64,000 bases of DNA from Mucilaginibacter sp. OK268. Lineage in GTDB: Bacteria; Bacteroidota; Bacteroidia; Sphingobacteriales; Sphingobacteriaceae. The notes under the pieces are model-generated. The model was not told the origin of the DNA, did no database searches, and saw only the letters and a program-made list of their open reading frames with translations. Shown piece by piece: positions 17,514-27,155 of the stretch. Made by a program: the position numbers and the translations under genes. Numbering within the stretch: position 1 is the first letter of the stretch; every line of letters starts with the position of its first letter. Location of the stretch: NCBI RefSeq assembly GCF_900103125.1, contig NZ_FNJV01000016.1, forward strand, positions 1 through 64,000. The letters are read 5' to 3'.

Positions 17514-17812
17514 TTTCTGGGAAGGTCCAAATCGCTTTAAGGTATTGTTATAAATATATAAATACAAATCAAAACTAATTAAATTTTTAAAGAAATGAAC
17601 AACTTGCTAACTCCTTTTAGTTTTCCTGTATAGTCCCTGTACCAAACGTATTCCCGGCCCGTTTATTGAATGGCGCATAAAATATTATTCATTAAAGTTG
17701 TTTATTATTACGGTATCAAAGCTTGTTCGTAAATTAACTTAGATGAAATAAGGATATTTATGTTACCAAAACAGACGATGTATTTAAATTATTTAAATAA
17801 TACTCAATAAAC

Positions 17813-18106
17813 ATGAAGTACGAAGATATTCCATTAATAAATAACGAGGCCATACATCATTTTGAACTCACGGTTGATGGCACCAGCTCTTTTATTGATT
17901 ATAAGCTACGAGGTGATGTGGTATACCTGATACACACCGAAGTGCCCGAGGAAATGGAAGGCCAGGGTATTGCCGCGGCACTGGTTGAAAAAGCCTTTGT
18001 ATACCTGGAGCAGCATAACCTGAAAATGGTACCCTTATGCGCTTACATACAGGCCTACCTGAAACGCCACCCCGAATGGACCAAACTAAGAGCAGTGTTC
18101 GAATGA
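17813..18106 (+). CDS. Small GNAT-like N-acetyltransferase
   Basis: 97 residues of the compact GNAT type (YjdJ/Acetyltransf_CG). The acetyl-CoA loop is EGQGIAAALVEKAFVYLEQH and the end motif is VPLCAYIQAYLKRHPEW, typical of this one-domain family. The cofactor is acetyl-CoA; the acceptor is unknown. It is a single-gene unit, followed by an inverted repeat built from GAGTGG/CCACTC arms. Confidence 0.85.
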   Translation: MKYEDIPLINNEAIHHFELTVDGTSSFIDYKLRGDVVYLIHTEVPEEMEGQGIAAALVEKAFVYLEQHNLKMVPLCAYIQAYLKRHPEWTKLRAVFE

Positions 18107-18107
18107 A

Positions 18108-18244
18108 TTGTGAGTGGAGAGTAGTGAATAGAGAGTGGTTGATTTACGAATGATAATTCGTCACCAACAGACCATCATATTAATGATCAAAATCTTAACA
18201 TATAAATAACTACTCACCACTCCCTATTCACCACTCACCAATTA
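18108..18244. repeat. Inverted repeat with GTGAGTGG / CCACTCAC arms
   Basis: Left arm about 18108-18147 (ATTGTGAGTGGAGAGTAGTG) and right arm about 18207-18244 (CACTCCCTATTCACCACTCA) are complementary over most of their length and enclose about 60 nt of AT-rich sequence. It lies between two convergent genes and may act as a bidirectional transcription end. Confidence 0.6.
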
Positions 18245-19021
18245 ATAAGGTGATGCGCTAACCGCCGACCAGCCACCATCAACTACAATATTTTGCCCGG
18301 TGATCTGTGTGGCCTGCGGCGATACCAGGAATAGTACGGCATTAGCTACATCCTGCACGGTGCCCGGCCGGCCCATAGGTGTAATGCGCGACCAGGTATC
18401 TTTATAGCTGACATCCTCCATGGTGCGCTCGGTTAAGGTGGCGCCGGGGGCTACGGTATTTACGGTAATATGATAAGGCGACAATTCCACGACCAAACTT
18501 TTGGCCAGCATCTCGAGTCCGGCTTTGGTCATGCCGTAAGCAGCCAGATCCTGATGCGCCTGGTGTCCCGTTACCGACGACATAAACAGGATACTCCCTC
18601 CGCTTTTTTGTTTGATGATCTGTTTAGCAGTACGCTGCGCCAGGAAAAAACTGCCCTGCAAATTCAGGTTCATGACACTTTGCAATGATTGTGCCGGGTA
18701 ATCCAGGAAACTGCCAAACAGGGTGATGCCCGCGTTGGCTATGGCTATGGTCAATTTGCCAAACTGCGTTATGGCGGTATCAACCATTTGCTGTATAAAA
18801 TCAATATCAGCAGCATCGCCGGCCAGATCAATACAGTTACCGCCAAGTCTGTTGATGGTCTCCGCAGCGTTGGCGGCCAGTTCCGGGCTCACATCATTGA
18901 TCAATACTGCCGCACCCTGCAGGGATATTTGCTTGGCAATTTCAAAACCAATGCCCTGCCCTGCTCCCGTTACAATGGCTACCTGCCCGGTAAAATTATT
19001 TGATGTCATATTTGGGTTCAT
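18242..19021 (-). CDS. SDR-family oxidoreductase
   Basis: About 260 residues of the classical short-chain dehydrogenase family. The NAD(P) motif is VTGAGQGIGFEIAKQ, followed by NAGITLFG, the catalytic Ser in LFMSSVTGHQ and the YGMTK active-site pair (YxxxK). The C-terminal half has NTVAPGATLTERT and the end FLVSPQATQITGQNIVVDGG. The start could be 19021 (MNPNMTSNNF) or 19009 (MTSNNF). It lies 155 nt after a sugar-acid dehydratase gene on the same strand, which suggests an aldose or sugar-acid oxidation role, but substrate is inferred from context only. Confidence 0.85.
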   Translation of the reverse strand: MNPNMTSNNFTGQVAIVTGAGQGIGFEIAKQISLQGAAVLINDVSPELAANAAETINRLGGNCIDLAGDAADIDFIQQMVDTAITQFGKLTIAIANAGITLFGSFLDYPAQSLQSVMNLNLQGSFFLAQRTAKQIIKQKSGGSILFMSSVTGHQAHQDLAAYGMTKAGLEMLAKSLVVELSPYHITVNTVAPGATLTERTMEDVSYKDTWSRITPMGRPGTVQDVANAVLFLVSPQATQITGQNIVVDGGWSAVSASPY

Positions 19022-19042
19022 AATCAATTCTTATTTCCAATT

Positions 19043-19117
19043 CCCCTCTTGAGAGGGGAAGCGTTGTTGCAGGGGTGTGTTCTGCGACTTGCCCCCTCCC
19101 CCCTCTCAGGAGGGGAT
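19043..19117. repeat. CCCCTCTTGAGAGGGG palindromic repeat
   Basis: Two hairpins (CCCCTCTTGAGAGGGG and CCCCTCTCAGGAGGGG) with GGGGTGTGTT between them, in the gap between the SDR and dehydratase genes. It is the type of intergenic palindrome repeatedly seen in this window. Confidence 0.65.
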
Positions 19118-19176
19118 TCGCACTTACCCTACCCTTTTTATTTATTTCCTCACCCAATCAATAATTCACTAATTAA

Positions 19177-20892
19177 TCAATGAGAGTCCCTCACTACCTC
19201 GCTGCCTGATCCGCCTTTTAAAAAGTCAAAGTCGGCACCGAGATGAGCCTGCTCCACATGGGTTTGGTACAGATGTACATAACCCCGTTTAGCGATGTTG
19301 GTATGCAATACCAGCCGCTCTTTACGGGCGGCAATTTCCTGGTCGCTTACGTCCAGATGTAATGTGCCTGCATAAACATCCAGGCTAATGATATCGCCAT
19401 CCTGTACAATGGCGAGTGTGCCGCCTACAGCGGCTTCGGGCGATACGTGCAGCACTACCGTGCCGAAGCCGGTACCGCTCATGCGCCCGTCCGAGATCCG
19501 TACCATGTCACGCACACCTTTATCCAGCAGTTTTTTGGGGATGGCCATATTGCCTACCTCGGGCATACCGGGATAGCCTTTGGGGCCTACATTTTTGAGC
19601 ACCAGCACGTTGGTTTCATCAACCTCGAGGTTGGGATCGTTGATTTTATTTTTGTAGTCCTCAATATCTTCAAACACGATAGCCCTGCCCGTATGGATCA
19701 TCAACTCGGTACTTGCCGCCGATGGTTTCATGACCGCGCCGTTTTCGCACAAGTTGCCCTTCAGCACTACGATGCCTGCTACTTCGTTAAATGGTTTTTT
19801 CCAGCTGGCTATCAGCTCGCGGTTAAAACATTCGCTGTGTTCATAGTTATCCTTGATGGGTTTGCCGGTTACGGTTATGGTATCGCCGTGCAATACTTCA
19901 TGCAGTTCTTTCATGAGGGCAGGCAATCCGCCGGCATAATAAAAATCCTCCATAAAATATTTGCCCGATGGCTGCAGGTTGGCCAGCAGTGGGATACGTT
20001 TGGCGGTAGTATTAAAATCGTCCATATTGAGCTCAACCCCAATGCGTGCCGCTATGGCCAGCAAATGGATAATAAAATTGGTTGAACCGCCGATGGCCGC
20101 GTTTACGCTGATGGCATTTTCAAAAGCCGGGCGGGTGAGTATATCTGATAGTTTCAGATCTTCCCGAACCATCTCCACAATACGGTTACCCGATAAGTGG
20201 GCCAGTACTTTTCTGCGCGAATCAGCTGCCGGAATGGCGGCGTTCTCTGCCAGTGACAAACCTAGCGACTCCACCATACAAGCCATGGTTGAGGCCGTAC
20301 CCATCACCGCACAATGGCCACGACTGCGGGCCATACAGGCTTCGGCGGTATACAGCTCCTCATCGCTCATATGACCGGCACGATGATCTTCGGAAAAACG
20401 CCAGATATCTGAGGTACCGATGTCGTGCCCGCGGTATTTACCGGTCAGCATAGCACCGCCCGATACCACAATAGTAGGGATATCCACACTACAGGCGCCC
20501 ATAATGAGCGCGGGCGTAGTTTTATCGCAACCGCAAAGCAGCACCACGCCATCAAGCGGATTAGCGCGAATAGATTCTTCCACATCCATACTCACCAGAT
20601 TGCGGTACAGCATGGCCGTGGGCTTGATGAGCGTTTCGCCCAATGACATTACCGGGAACTCCACCGGGTAGCCGCCCGCTTCATAAATACCATTTTTTAC
20701 AGATTCGGCCAGTTCACGAAAATGGGCGTTACAAGGTGTAAGCTCCGACCAGGTATTGCAAATGCCGATAACCGGCTTACCCTGCAGCTGATGTGCCGGG
20801 ATACCCTGATTTTTCATCCAGGCCCGGTAAATAAATCCGTCCTTGCCTGTTTTGCCAAACCAGCCTCTGCTTCTTAGCGGTTTATTGTCCAT
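19177..20892 (-). CDS. IlvD/Edd-family dehydratase, probably sugar-acid specific
   Basis: 571 residues of the Fe-S dihydroxy-acid/sugar-acid dehydratase family. It has CNTWSELTPCNAHFRELAE, the cluster Cys in VVLLCGCDKTTPALIMG, SRGHCAVMGTASTMACM, NAAIGGSTNFIIHLLA and the C-terminal DGRMSGTGFGT. The N-terminal LRSRGWFGK and the sequence style point to the L-arabinonate/D-xylonate dehydratase branch rather than IlvD of branched-chain synthesis, and no other ilv gene is near. The neighbouring SDR supports a non-phosphorylative sugar-acid pathway. The exact substrate is uncertain. Confidence 0.85.
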   Translation of the reverse strand: MDNKPLRSRGWFGKTGKDGFIYRAWMKNQGIPAHQLQGKPVIGICNTWSELTPCNAHFRELAESVKNGIYEAGGYPVEFPVMSLGETLIKPTAMLYRNLVSMDVEESIRANPLDGVVLLCGCDKTTPALIMGACSVDIPTIVVSGGAMLTGKYRGHDIGTSDIWRFSEDHRAGHMSDEELYTAEACMARSRGHCAVMGTASTMACMVESLGLSLAENAAIPAADSRRKVLAHLSGNRIVEMVREDLKLSDILTRPAFENAISVNAAIGGSTNFIIHLLAIAARIGVELNMDDFNTTAKRIPLLANLQPSGKYFMEDFYYAGGLPALMKELHEVLHGDTITVTGKPIKDNYEHSECFNRELIASWKKPFNEVAGIVVLKGNLCENGAVMKPSAASTELMIHTGRAIVFEDIEDYKNKINDPNLEVDETNVLVLKNVGPKGYPGMPEVGNMAIPKKLLDKGVRDMVRISDGRMSGTGFGTVVLHVSPEAAVGGTLAIVQDGDIISLDVYAGTLHLDVSDQEIAARKERLVLHTNIAKRGYVHLYQTHVEQAHLGADFDFLKGGSGSEVVRDSH

Positions 20893-21041
20893 AAGTATAA
20901 TTGGTATATTGAGGGTTCAATAAGCAAATATAAATTTCTGTAAATCGTTTTAGGTAGAGATAAAATAAATTTATTTCGACTCCTTCACTGTGCGGCTCTC
21001 TCTTCGGCGTCGCGGAAAAGAGGGTGGGGAAATTTTCTCCG

Positions 21042-21129
21042 CGCGTCATTGCGAGGCACGAAGCAATCTCTATGCTATACAGAGCGCCCCTGTAAAGTCA
21101 GGGATTGCTTCGTGCCTCGCAATGACGCG
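21042..21129. repeat. GCGTCATTGCGAGG palindrome with 27-bp perfect arms
   Basis: CGCGTCATTGCGAGGCACGA... (21042-21068) is repeated as a perfect reverse complement at 21103-21129, with about 34 nt between. A degenerate CTCTTCGGCGTCGCGGAAAA fragment precedes it. The 318-nt gap 20893-21210 holds nothing else recognisable. Confidence 0.8.
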
Positions 21130-21210
21130 TGAAGGGAAAGGGTTAAGGCTATGACCGAGTCAATACTCCGCTTTATTTTTTTACATATATTGGCTCAAAC
21201 TTTACCCGTC

Positions 21211-21816
21211 ATGACAAAGTACTTCCTTATCCTGCTGATGCTAACCGGTCTAAACTCTTTCGGCCAGGATTTTAAAAAGCAGATAGCCGATTACCGTAAA
21301 GGTTATATGGACGATTTTCTAAAAGACGCCCACTCGCCCCTAAAAAAGGATGATCTCCAGTTCTTACGTTTCTATGATGCCGACAGTACTTACCGCGTTA
21401 CCGCGCAGGCCACAGTACAGGTGAACGCGCAGGCTTTTATTATGCCGGTATTCAGCGGTACGGGTAGCGAATACACTCCATACGCCATATTAAAATTTAC
21501 GCTCAAGGGTAAACCTTTGGAGTTGACAGTATACAAAAACACCAGGCTAGCCAATGTTCCCGGGTACAGTGATTACCTGTTTCTGCCTTTTATTGATGAT
21601 ACCAATGGCACTACTACCTACGGTGGCGGCCGCTATATTGACCTGCGCACAGGTGATTTTAAAGATGGCAGTGTCATGATCGATTTTAATAAAGCTTATA
21701 ACCCCTACTGTGCCTTCAGCGCCGGATATTCTTGTCCCAAACCACCAGATGGCAACCGCCTGACTATAGCCGTTGAAGCGGGAGAAAAACTGTTTGGCAA
21801 AACGGTGCAGCATTGA
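21211..21816 (+). CDS. DUF1684 family secreted protein
   Basis: About 201 residues starting MTKYFLILLMLTGLNSFGQ, a signal peptide. An earlier in-frame start at 21151 would place the signal peptide internally. The body shows YRKGYMDDFLKDAHSPLKK, FTLKGKPLELTVYKN, LFLPFIDDTNGTTTYGGGRY and YNPYCAFSAGYSCPKPP, the hallmark run of DUF1684 proteins. Function is unknown; expected in the periplasm. It is single-gene and precedes GH31 by 92 nt, so it could share its transcript. Confidence 0.85.
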   Translation: MTKYFLILLMLTGLNSFGQDFKKQIADYRKGYMDDFLKDAHSPLKKDDLQFLRFYDADSTYRVTAQATVQVNAQAFIMPVFSGTGSEYTPYAILKFTLKGKPLELTVYKNTRLANVPGYSDYLFLPFIDDTNGTTTYGGGRYIDLRTGDFKDGSVMIDFNKAYNPYCAFSAGYSCPKPPDGNRLTIAVEAGEKLFGKTVQH

Positions 21817-21908
21817 AAATATTTCCTTTTTTAATTTCAAAAAACTATTCTATATTCACAACATCAAAACAAGTGTTACTCTCACACTCATTATAAACCA
21901 ATAAACTG

Positions 21909-24332
21909 ATGTTCAATATGCTTAAACCCTTACATCATTCCCTTGCTAAAAAAATACAATCGATTGCGATAATAATATCACTCGCTCTCTGCGGCGTTAC
22001 AACATCTGCTTTGGCAGTTGTTAAATCGTACAAAAAAGCCGCGGATGGCGTTACTTTTTCCCTGGATAAAGGTCTGCTGAAAGTGCTGGTGCGCCGGGCT
22101 GATATTATTGAGATCAAGTACACCATATTCAATGCTTTTGAAACCAAACCATCCCTGGTGGTCAACAATAGCTGGAAAACCCCTACCCTTTACCAGGTGG
22201 CGGAAAATAAAATTGAAGTAACTATTACCACCGCTAAATTAAAAATCAGGGTAAACAAGGCCACCAATGCTATCACCTATACCGACCTGAAAGGCAATAT
22301 CATTACCGCCGAAGACAGCGAAAACAAAACCATTACCCCGGCAACTGTCGCTGGCATCAGTACCAATACCATCAGTACCCAGTTTGTTTCACCACAAAAC
22401 GAGGGCTTGTTTGGGCTGGGCTGCCATCCGTTGGATTCCTTATCTATCAATTACAAGGGCCGCAACCAGGATCTGCTTATCAAATATCTTACCGGCGCTA
22501 TTCCCGTACTGCTATCAACCAAAGGTTATGGCCTGATGTGGGATAACTACTCTGCATCAAACTTTTATGGCGCCGAGGCCGATAATACCAAATTCAAATA
22601 CGTATCCGAAAGTGGTAAACAGGTTGATTATTACTTTTTCTACGGCCCGGGCTTTGATCATATTATCGATGCTTACCGTACCGCTACGGGCAAGGCGCCC
22701 ATGTTTGGTAAATGGGCTTTCGGCTTGTTCCAGTCGCAGGACAGGTACATGAGCGAGGACGAGATTATCAGCGTTAAAGATAATTACCGAAACAACCATA
22801 TCCCGGTTGATGTACTGGTACAGGACTGGTATTACTGGGATCCGCTGCCTATTGGTTCGCACGTGATGAAACCGGAGCGTTACCCGCATCCGCAGCAACT
22901 GATCGATGAGTTGCACAAGGCCAATCTGCATGCCATGATCTCCATATGGCCGGTATTTGGCAAAGGCACACCTAATTATGATGCCCTGCAAAAAATGGGG
23001 GGATTGACCGATATTACCTGGGACAACGTAGTCACCCACACTTTTGATACCTATTACGATGCCCACAACCCCAAAGCCCGTGAGCTATACTGGGACCAGG
23101 CCCGCGACAGCCTCATCAAACGCTATGGTTGGGATGCCTGGTGGATAGACCAGTGCGAGCCGGATAATGGCGCTTTGCAGGATGCCCGCCGCCAAAGCAA
23201 TTTTAGTATTGGTAAAGGGATCGATTATTTTAATACTTACTCCTTACAGCATACCAAGGGGGTTTACGAAGGCTGGCGCAGGGATATTCCGGGCAAACGC
23301 GCTTTCTTCCTGGTAAGGCAATCCTTTGCCGGGGAACAGCGTAATGCTTCAACCTTATGGTCAGGTGATATTGAGTGTACTTTTAAGGACTTTAAGAACC
23401 AGGTGCCTCAGGGTATCAACACCGGCGTATCGGGCATCCCTTACTGGACATCAGACATTGGTGGTTATCATTTTCACTGGAAAGCTGCTGATTGGTCGCA
23501 ACCCGATAAGCGCGAGCTGTTTACCCGCTGGTTCCAGTTTGGTACATTTTGCCCTATCTTCCGTGTACATGGTAAAGGCGAACGAGCATTGTTCAGCAAA
23601 AACTGGGATGATAAAACCAAAGCTATCCTGCTGAACTTTGATAAGTTGCGTTACCGCCTGCTGCCTTATATCTACTCGCTTGCTGGTCGCGTTACTACCG
23701 ATAATTATACCATCATGCGTTCCCTGGCTTTTGATTTCAGAGACGATAGTAAGGTTTATGGCATACCCGATCAGTATATGTTCGGTCCGGCATTTATGGT
23801 GAACCCGGTTACCGAGCAGCTTTATACATCGGCTGATGCCGACAGAAAAGCCAAGGCCCGCCAGGTATATTTGCCTGCCGCCAGTAAATGGTACGATTTC
23901 TGGACTGGCGAACTGCTAGACGGCGGACAAACCATCAGCGCGGCCGCGCCGATTGATATACTGCCGCTTTATGTAAAAGCAGGTTCCATCATCCCAATGG
24001 GGCCGCATATGGAATACGCCACCGAAAAACCGGCCGATCATATCGAACTGCGCATTTACCCCGGCGCCGATGGCTCGTTTAAATTTTATGAGGACGAGAA
24101 CGATAACTACAATTACGAGAAAGGCCAATACACAACTTTCAACCTCAACTGGAACGACAAAACCCGCAAACTCACGATATCCGATACCAAGGGCAAATTC
24201 CCCGGAATGTTAAAAAGCCGCACCTTTAATATTGTGCTGGTGAAAGGCAGCCACGGAGCCAATGTGGAGGTAACCGACAAAGCCGATAAGATGGTTAAAT
24301 ATGCAGGGAAAGCATTGGTGGTGAATTTGTAA
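21909..24332 (+). CDS. Glycoside hydrolase family 31 (alpha-xylosidase/alpha-glucosidase type)
   Basis: 807 residues with an N-terminal hydrophobic export signal (about 15-37). The catalytic barrel has VLVQDWYYWDPLP, the nucleophile Asp in WWIDQCEPDNG (about 414), a TLWSGDI segment and the acid/base Asp in PYWTSDIGGYH (about 517). C-terminal beta domains follow (YLPAASKWYDFWTGE; LPLYVKAGSIIPMGP). The WDPLPIGSH and PERYPHP segments resemble bacterial alpha-xylosidases. It cleaves alpha-linked sugars from oligosaccharides in the periplasm. It is near TonB-receptor and other glycosidase genes, but no SusC/SusD pair is present, so I do not call this a canonical PUL. Confidence 0.88.
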   Translation: MFNMLKPLHHSLAKKIQSIAIIISLALCGVTTSALAVVKSYKKAADGVTFSLDKGLLKVLVRRADIIEIKYTIFNAFETKPSLVVNNSWKTPTLYQVAENKIEVTITTAKLKIRVNKATNAITYTDLKGNIITAEDSENKTITPATVAGISTNTISTQFVSPQNEGLFGLGCHPLDSLSINYKGRNQDLLIKYLTGAIPVLLSTKGYGLMWDNYSASNFYGAEADNTKFKYVSESGKQVDYYFFYGPGFDHIIDAYRTATGKAPMFGKWAFGLFQSQDRYMSEDEIISVKDNYRNNHIPVDVLVQDWYYWDPLPIGSHVMKPERYPHPQQLIDELHKANLHAMISIWPVFGKGTPNYDALQKMGGLTDITWDNVVTHTFDTYYDAHNPKARELYWDQARDSLIKRYGWDAWWIDQCEPDNGALQDARRQSNFSIGKGIDYFNTYSLQHTKGVYEGWRRDIPGKRAFFLVRQSFAGEQRNASTLWSGDIECTFKDFKNQVPQGINTGVSGIPYWTSDIGGYHFHWKAADWSQPDKRELFTRWFQFGTFCPIFRVHGKGERALFSKNWDDKTKAILLNFDKLRYRLLPYIYSLAGRVTTDNYTIMRSLAFDFRDDSKVYGIPDQYMFGPAFMVNPVTEQLYTSADADRKAKARQVYLPAASKWYDFWTGELLDGGQTISAAAPIDILPLYVKAGSIIPMGPHMEYATEKPADHIELRIYPGADGSFKFYEDENDNYNYEKGQYTTFNLNWNDKTRKLTISDTKGKFPGMLKSRTFNIVLVKGSHGANVEVTDKADKMVKYAGKALVVNL

Positions 24333-24387
24333 TGAAGACATATTTAGATAAATAAAGTTATTCCTACCTGTAAACATCGACCGCAGA

Positions 24388-24500
24388 ACCGACTCACCCG
24401 ATCTGCGCTTCACTGGATCCTCTCTCTTCGCCTTCAGCGGAAAGAGGGGATTACTTTTTGCGCGTCATTGCGAGGTACGAAGACAACCGACCGGAGCCAT
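24388..24500. repeat. Degenerate palindromic fragments
   Basis: Contains a CTCACCCGATCTGCGCTTCA piece and a truncated GCGCGTCATTGCGAGG half-copy with no second arm. The gap 24333-24622 shows no gene. Confidence 0.5.
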
Positions 24501-24622
24501 GCATGTGGGATCCAGAAATAAATTCGGGTAACCTGTTAATTAATTTTTTCAAAACACCGTAAATCGCTAACTTACCGCATCTAAGTAAATCGATTTAATA
24601 AAACCTATACAAAGCATTAATT

Positions 24623-26797
24623 TTGAATTTTATCCGTCCTTTATCACCAGGAAAAACATTAATGCTGATGGTATTTTGCCTGTTTGCTTTTACGGCATCG
24701 GCACAAAAAAAGAATGCCGCCTATCAATACCACATCCGTAAGGCAACCGGGCCGATAGTTATTGACGGGATGATGGATGATGCCTGGTACAAGGCCGACT
24801 CCACCAGCAGCTTTTTTATGGTGCTGCCCATGGATACCAGCAAAGCCACCTTACAAACCCAGGTACGGATGACCTATGACAATAACTACATTTACATTAT
24901 TGCCACCTGTTATACCCGGGGAACGGGACAATACATGGTGGAATCAATGAAGCGGGATTTTGCCTTTCTCAAAAACGACAATTTTATATTCTTCCTTGAC
25001 CCTTTTGATGCCCGCACCGATGGCTTCAGTTTTGGATCTAATGCTGCCGGAGCCCAATGGGACGGCAGCATGTACGAAGGCGGCAAGGTCGACCTGAGTT
25101 GGGATAATAAATGGGTATCTGTTGTAAAAAACTATCCTGATCGTTGGGTGTTTGAAGCATCCATCCCTTTCAAAAGCATCCGGTATAAAAAGGGTGTAGA
25201 TGTTTGGGGTATCAATTTTAGTCGTAACGACCTTAAAACCACCGAAAAATCAAGCTGGGCACCTGTGCCGCGGCAGTTCCCGACCGCTTCGCTGGCCTAT
25301 ACCGGGTCATTGGTTTGGGACGAGCCTCCACCCGAGGCTGGTACTAATATTTCCCTTATCCCTTACGCCCTGGCTGGTGTATCTAAAGATTATCAGGCCA
25401 AAACTGGTACCACCTGGAAAAAAGAGATAGGCGGTGATGCCAAGATAGGTCTTACCTCATCCCTTAACCTGGACCTGACCGTAAATCCCGATTTTTCGCA
25501 GGTGGATGTGGACCAGCAGGTAGTTAACCTGAACCGCTATGAGCTGTTCTTTCCAGAAAAACGGCAATTCTTTTTAGAGAACGGCGATCTCTTCGCCAAC
25601 TTTGGATACGCTGATATACGACCATTTTTTTCGCGCCGTATCGGGCTTAATGCGCCCATCCGCTTTGGTACCAGGCTCACCGGCAAAATTGATAAAGACT
25701 GGCGCGTGGGCCTCATGGATATACAAACCGGCGAGGCAGATGCAGCAGCTTCACCCGCTCAAAATTATGGCGTACTTACCCTGCAGCGCCGTGTATTCGC
25801 CCGCTCCAACATCGGTTTTATGTTTATCAATAAGGATGCTACAGGCACAGCCACACCGGGCACGCAATACAACCGCAACGTGGGTATGGAATTTAACCTG
25901 GCATCGTCCAATAATTTACTGACGGGCAAACTATTGGGCATCAAATCATTTACACCGGGGCTGAAAGGTCATGATATCGTAGCCGCCGGTCACCTCCAAT
26001 ATCTGAGTAAATACTGGACGGCTTATCTACAGGATGAATATGTGGGTAAAAACTACACCGCCGGTGTGGGTTATGTACCACGGACGGGCTATAACAAGAT
26101 CAGTCCCCTGTTGCTACGTAATTTCTTTCCAAAAGCAGGTGGGATATTGAGTCATGGTGTACAGTTGGTATCTAACTATTATTTCGATGAGCATTTTAAA
26201 CGCACCGATAATGAAAGCACGCTCTCCTATCTCATCACCCTGCGCAATCGCAGTACCTTTACGCTATCCGCCATTAATGATTATATCAAGCTGCTGGTAC
26301 CTTTCGATCCTACCAACACCGGCAAGCCGCTGTTGCCCATAGGCACAGAAAACCATTGGAACACCATCGACGCACAATTTGTATCCAAACCGCAAGCACT
26401 GTTCACTTACCTGGCCGAAACTGCTTATGGCGGCTATTATCAAAACGGTCATAAAACTACCATCACCATGCAGCTTGGTTACCGTTTTCAGCCTTATGTG
26501 AACATCGCGGTTAACAGCTCTTTTAACGATCTGCGGATGGAACAGCCTTATGGCAATACCAGTTTCTGGCTCATCGGTCCGCGTACAGATATTACGGTAA
26601 GCAACAAGCTTTATTTTACCACTTACATACAATACAACGGACAGATCCGTAATATCAACACCAACATCCGCATGCAATGGCGCTACAAACCGGCATCCGA
26701 CTTTTTTATTGTTTACGGCGATAACAACACGCCTTCGCCCTTTATGGTCAAGAACCGGCAGTTGGTTGTGAAATGGACGTATTGGTGTAATTTGTAG
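24623..26797 (+). CDS. DUF5916 / CBM9-like secreted protein
   Basis: 724 residues. A signal peptide ending ASAQ is followed by a CBM9-like beta-sandwich (about 35-225; PIVIDGMMDDAWYKAD, RVTY-like MTYDNNYIYI, DGFSFGSNAAG) and then the DUF5916 region with DFSQVDVDQQVVNLNRYELF and PEKRQFFLENGDLF, ending in predicted beta strands and a C-terminal aromatic end. Only a TTG at 24623 gives a positively charged signal-peptide start; the first ATG (24662) leaves MLMVFCLFAFTASAQ without it. An in-frame stop lies at 24599. Likely outer-membrane or surface associated; function is unknown. Confidence 0.8.
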   Translation: MNFIRPLSPGKTLMLMVFCLFAFTASAQKKNAAYQYHIRKATGPIVIDGMMDDAWYKADSTSSFFMVLPMDTSKATLQTQVRMTYDNNYIYIIATCYTRGTGQYMVESMKRDFAFLKNDNFIFFLDPFDARTDGFSFGSNAAGAQWDGSMYEGGKVDLSWDNKWVSVVKNYPDRWVFEASIPFKSIRYKKGVDVWGINFSRNDLKTTEKSSWAPVPRQFPTASLAYTGSLVWDEPPPEAGTNISLIPYALAGVSKDYQAKTGTTWKKEIGGDAKIGLTSSLNLDLTVNPDFSQVDVDQQVVNLNRYELFFPEKRQFFLENGDLFANFGYADIRPFFSRRIGLNAPIRFGTRLTGKIDKDWRVGLMDIQTGEADAAASPAQNYGVLTLQRRVFARSNIGFMFINKDATGTATPGTQYNRNVGMEFNLASSNNLLTGKLLGIKSFTPGLKGHDIVAAGHLQYLSKYWTAYLQDEYVGKNYTAGVGYVPRTGYNKISPLLLRNFFPKAGGILSHGVQLVSNYYFDEHFKRTDNESTLSYLITLRNRSTFTLSAINDYIKLLVPFDPTNTGKPLLPIGTENHWNTIDAQFVSKPQALFTYLAETAYGGYYQNGHKTTITMQLGYRFQPYVNIAVNSSFNDLRMEQPYGNTSFWLIGPRTDITVSNKLYFTTYIQYNGQIRNINTNIRMQWRYKPASDFFIVYGDNNTPSPFMVKNRQLVVKWTYWCNL

Positions 26798-26816
26798 ACC
26801 ATCGGCAAAAACGGAT

Positions 26817-27055
26817 GTCATGCTGAGCGCCGTCGAAGCATGGTGGATAGGCCTCTGCTCGCAAGTCTTCGACAAGCTCAGACTGACAGGCCCCAAGTGC
26901 TTTCGCAGTCGCTCGGCTCCCGCCGAGTGACGACTATTTGCAGGCCTCTGGCCTGCGATTCGAATATTAACACTGTTTTTCACATCGGCCAGAGGCCGGG
27001 TAATAATGGTCACTCGGCTGGAGCCGAGCGACTGCGGGGGGAATAGCGAGATTCG
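26817..27055. repeat. Composite of nested palindromes between DUF5916 and TonB receptor genes
   Basis: Starts with TGTCATGCTGAGCGCCGTCG, the left arm of a family also at 45966. It continues with CGCAGTCGCTCGGCTCCCGC (26905-26924), which is answered by GGAGCCGAGCGACTGCGG (about 27022-27039), enclosing CAGGCCTCTGGCCTG and GGCCAGAGGCC units. The structure is a long nested inverted repeat. The 441-nt gap 26798-27238 has no gene. Confidence 0.7.
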
Positions 27056-27066
27056 AAACTTATTTC

Positions 27067-27155
27067 ATGTCATTGCGAGGAGGAACGACGAAGCAATCTC
27101 GTAGCTATTCCTATTCATGAGAACGTGAGGAGATTGCCACGCTACGCAATGACAT
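27067..27155. repeat. GTCATTGCGAGG palindrome
   Basis: An 89-bp copy, starting ATGTCATTGCGAGGAGGAAC and ending GCTACGCAATGACAT, of the family seen at 58026 and 58173. It overlaps the in-frame upstream extension of the TonB receptor ORF, which supports the internal start chosen for that gene. Confidence 0.8.
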
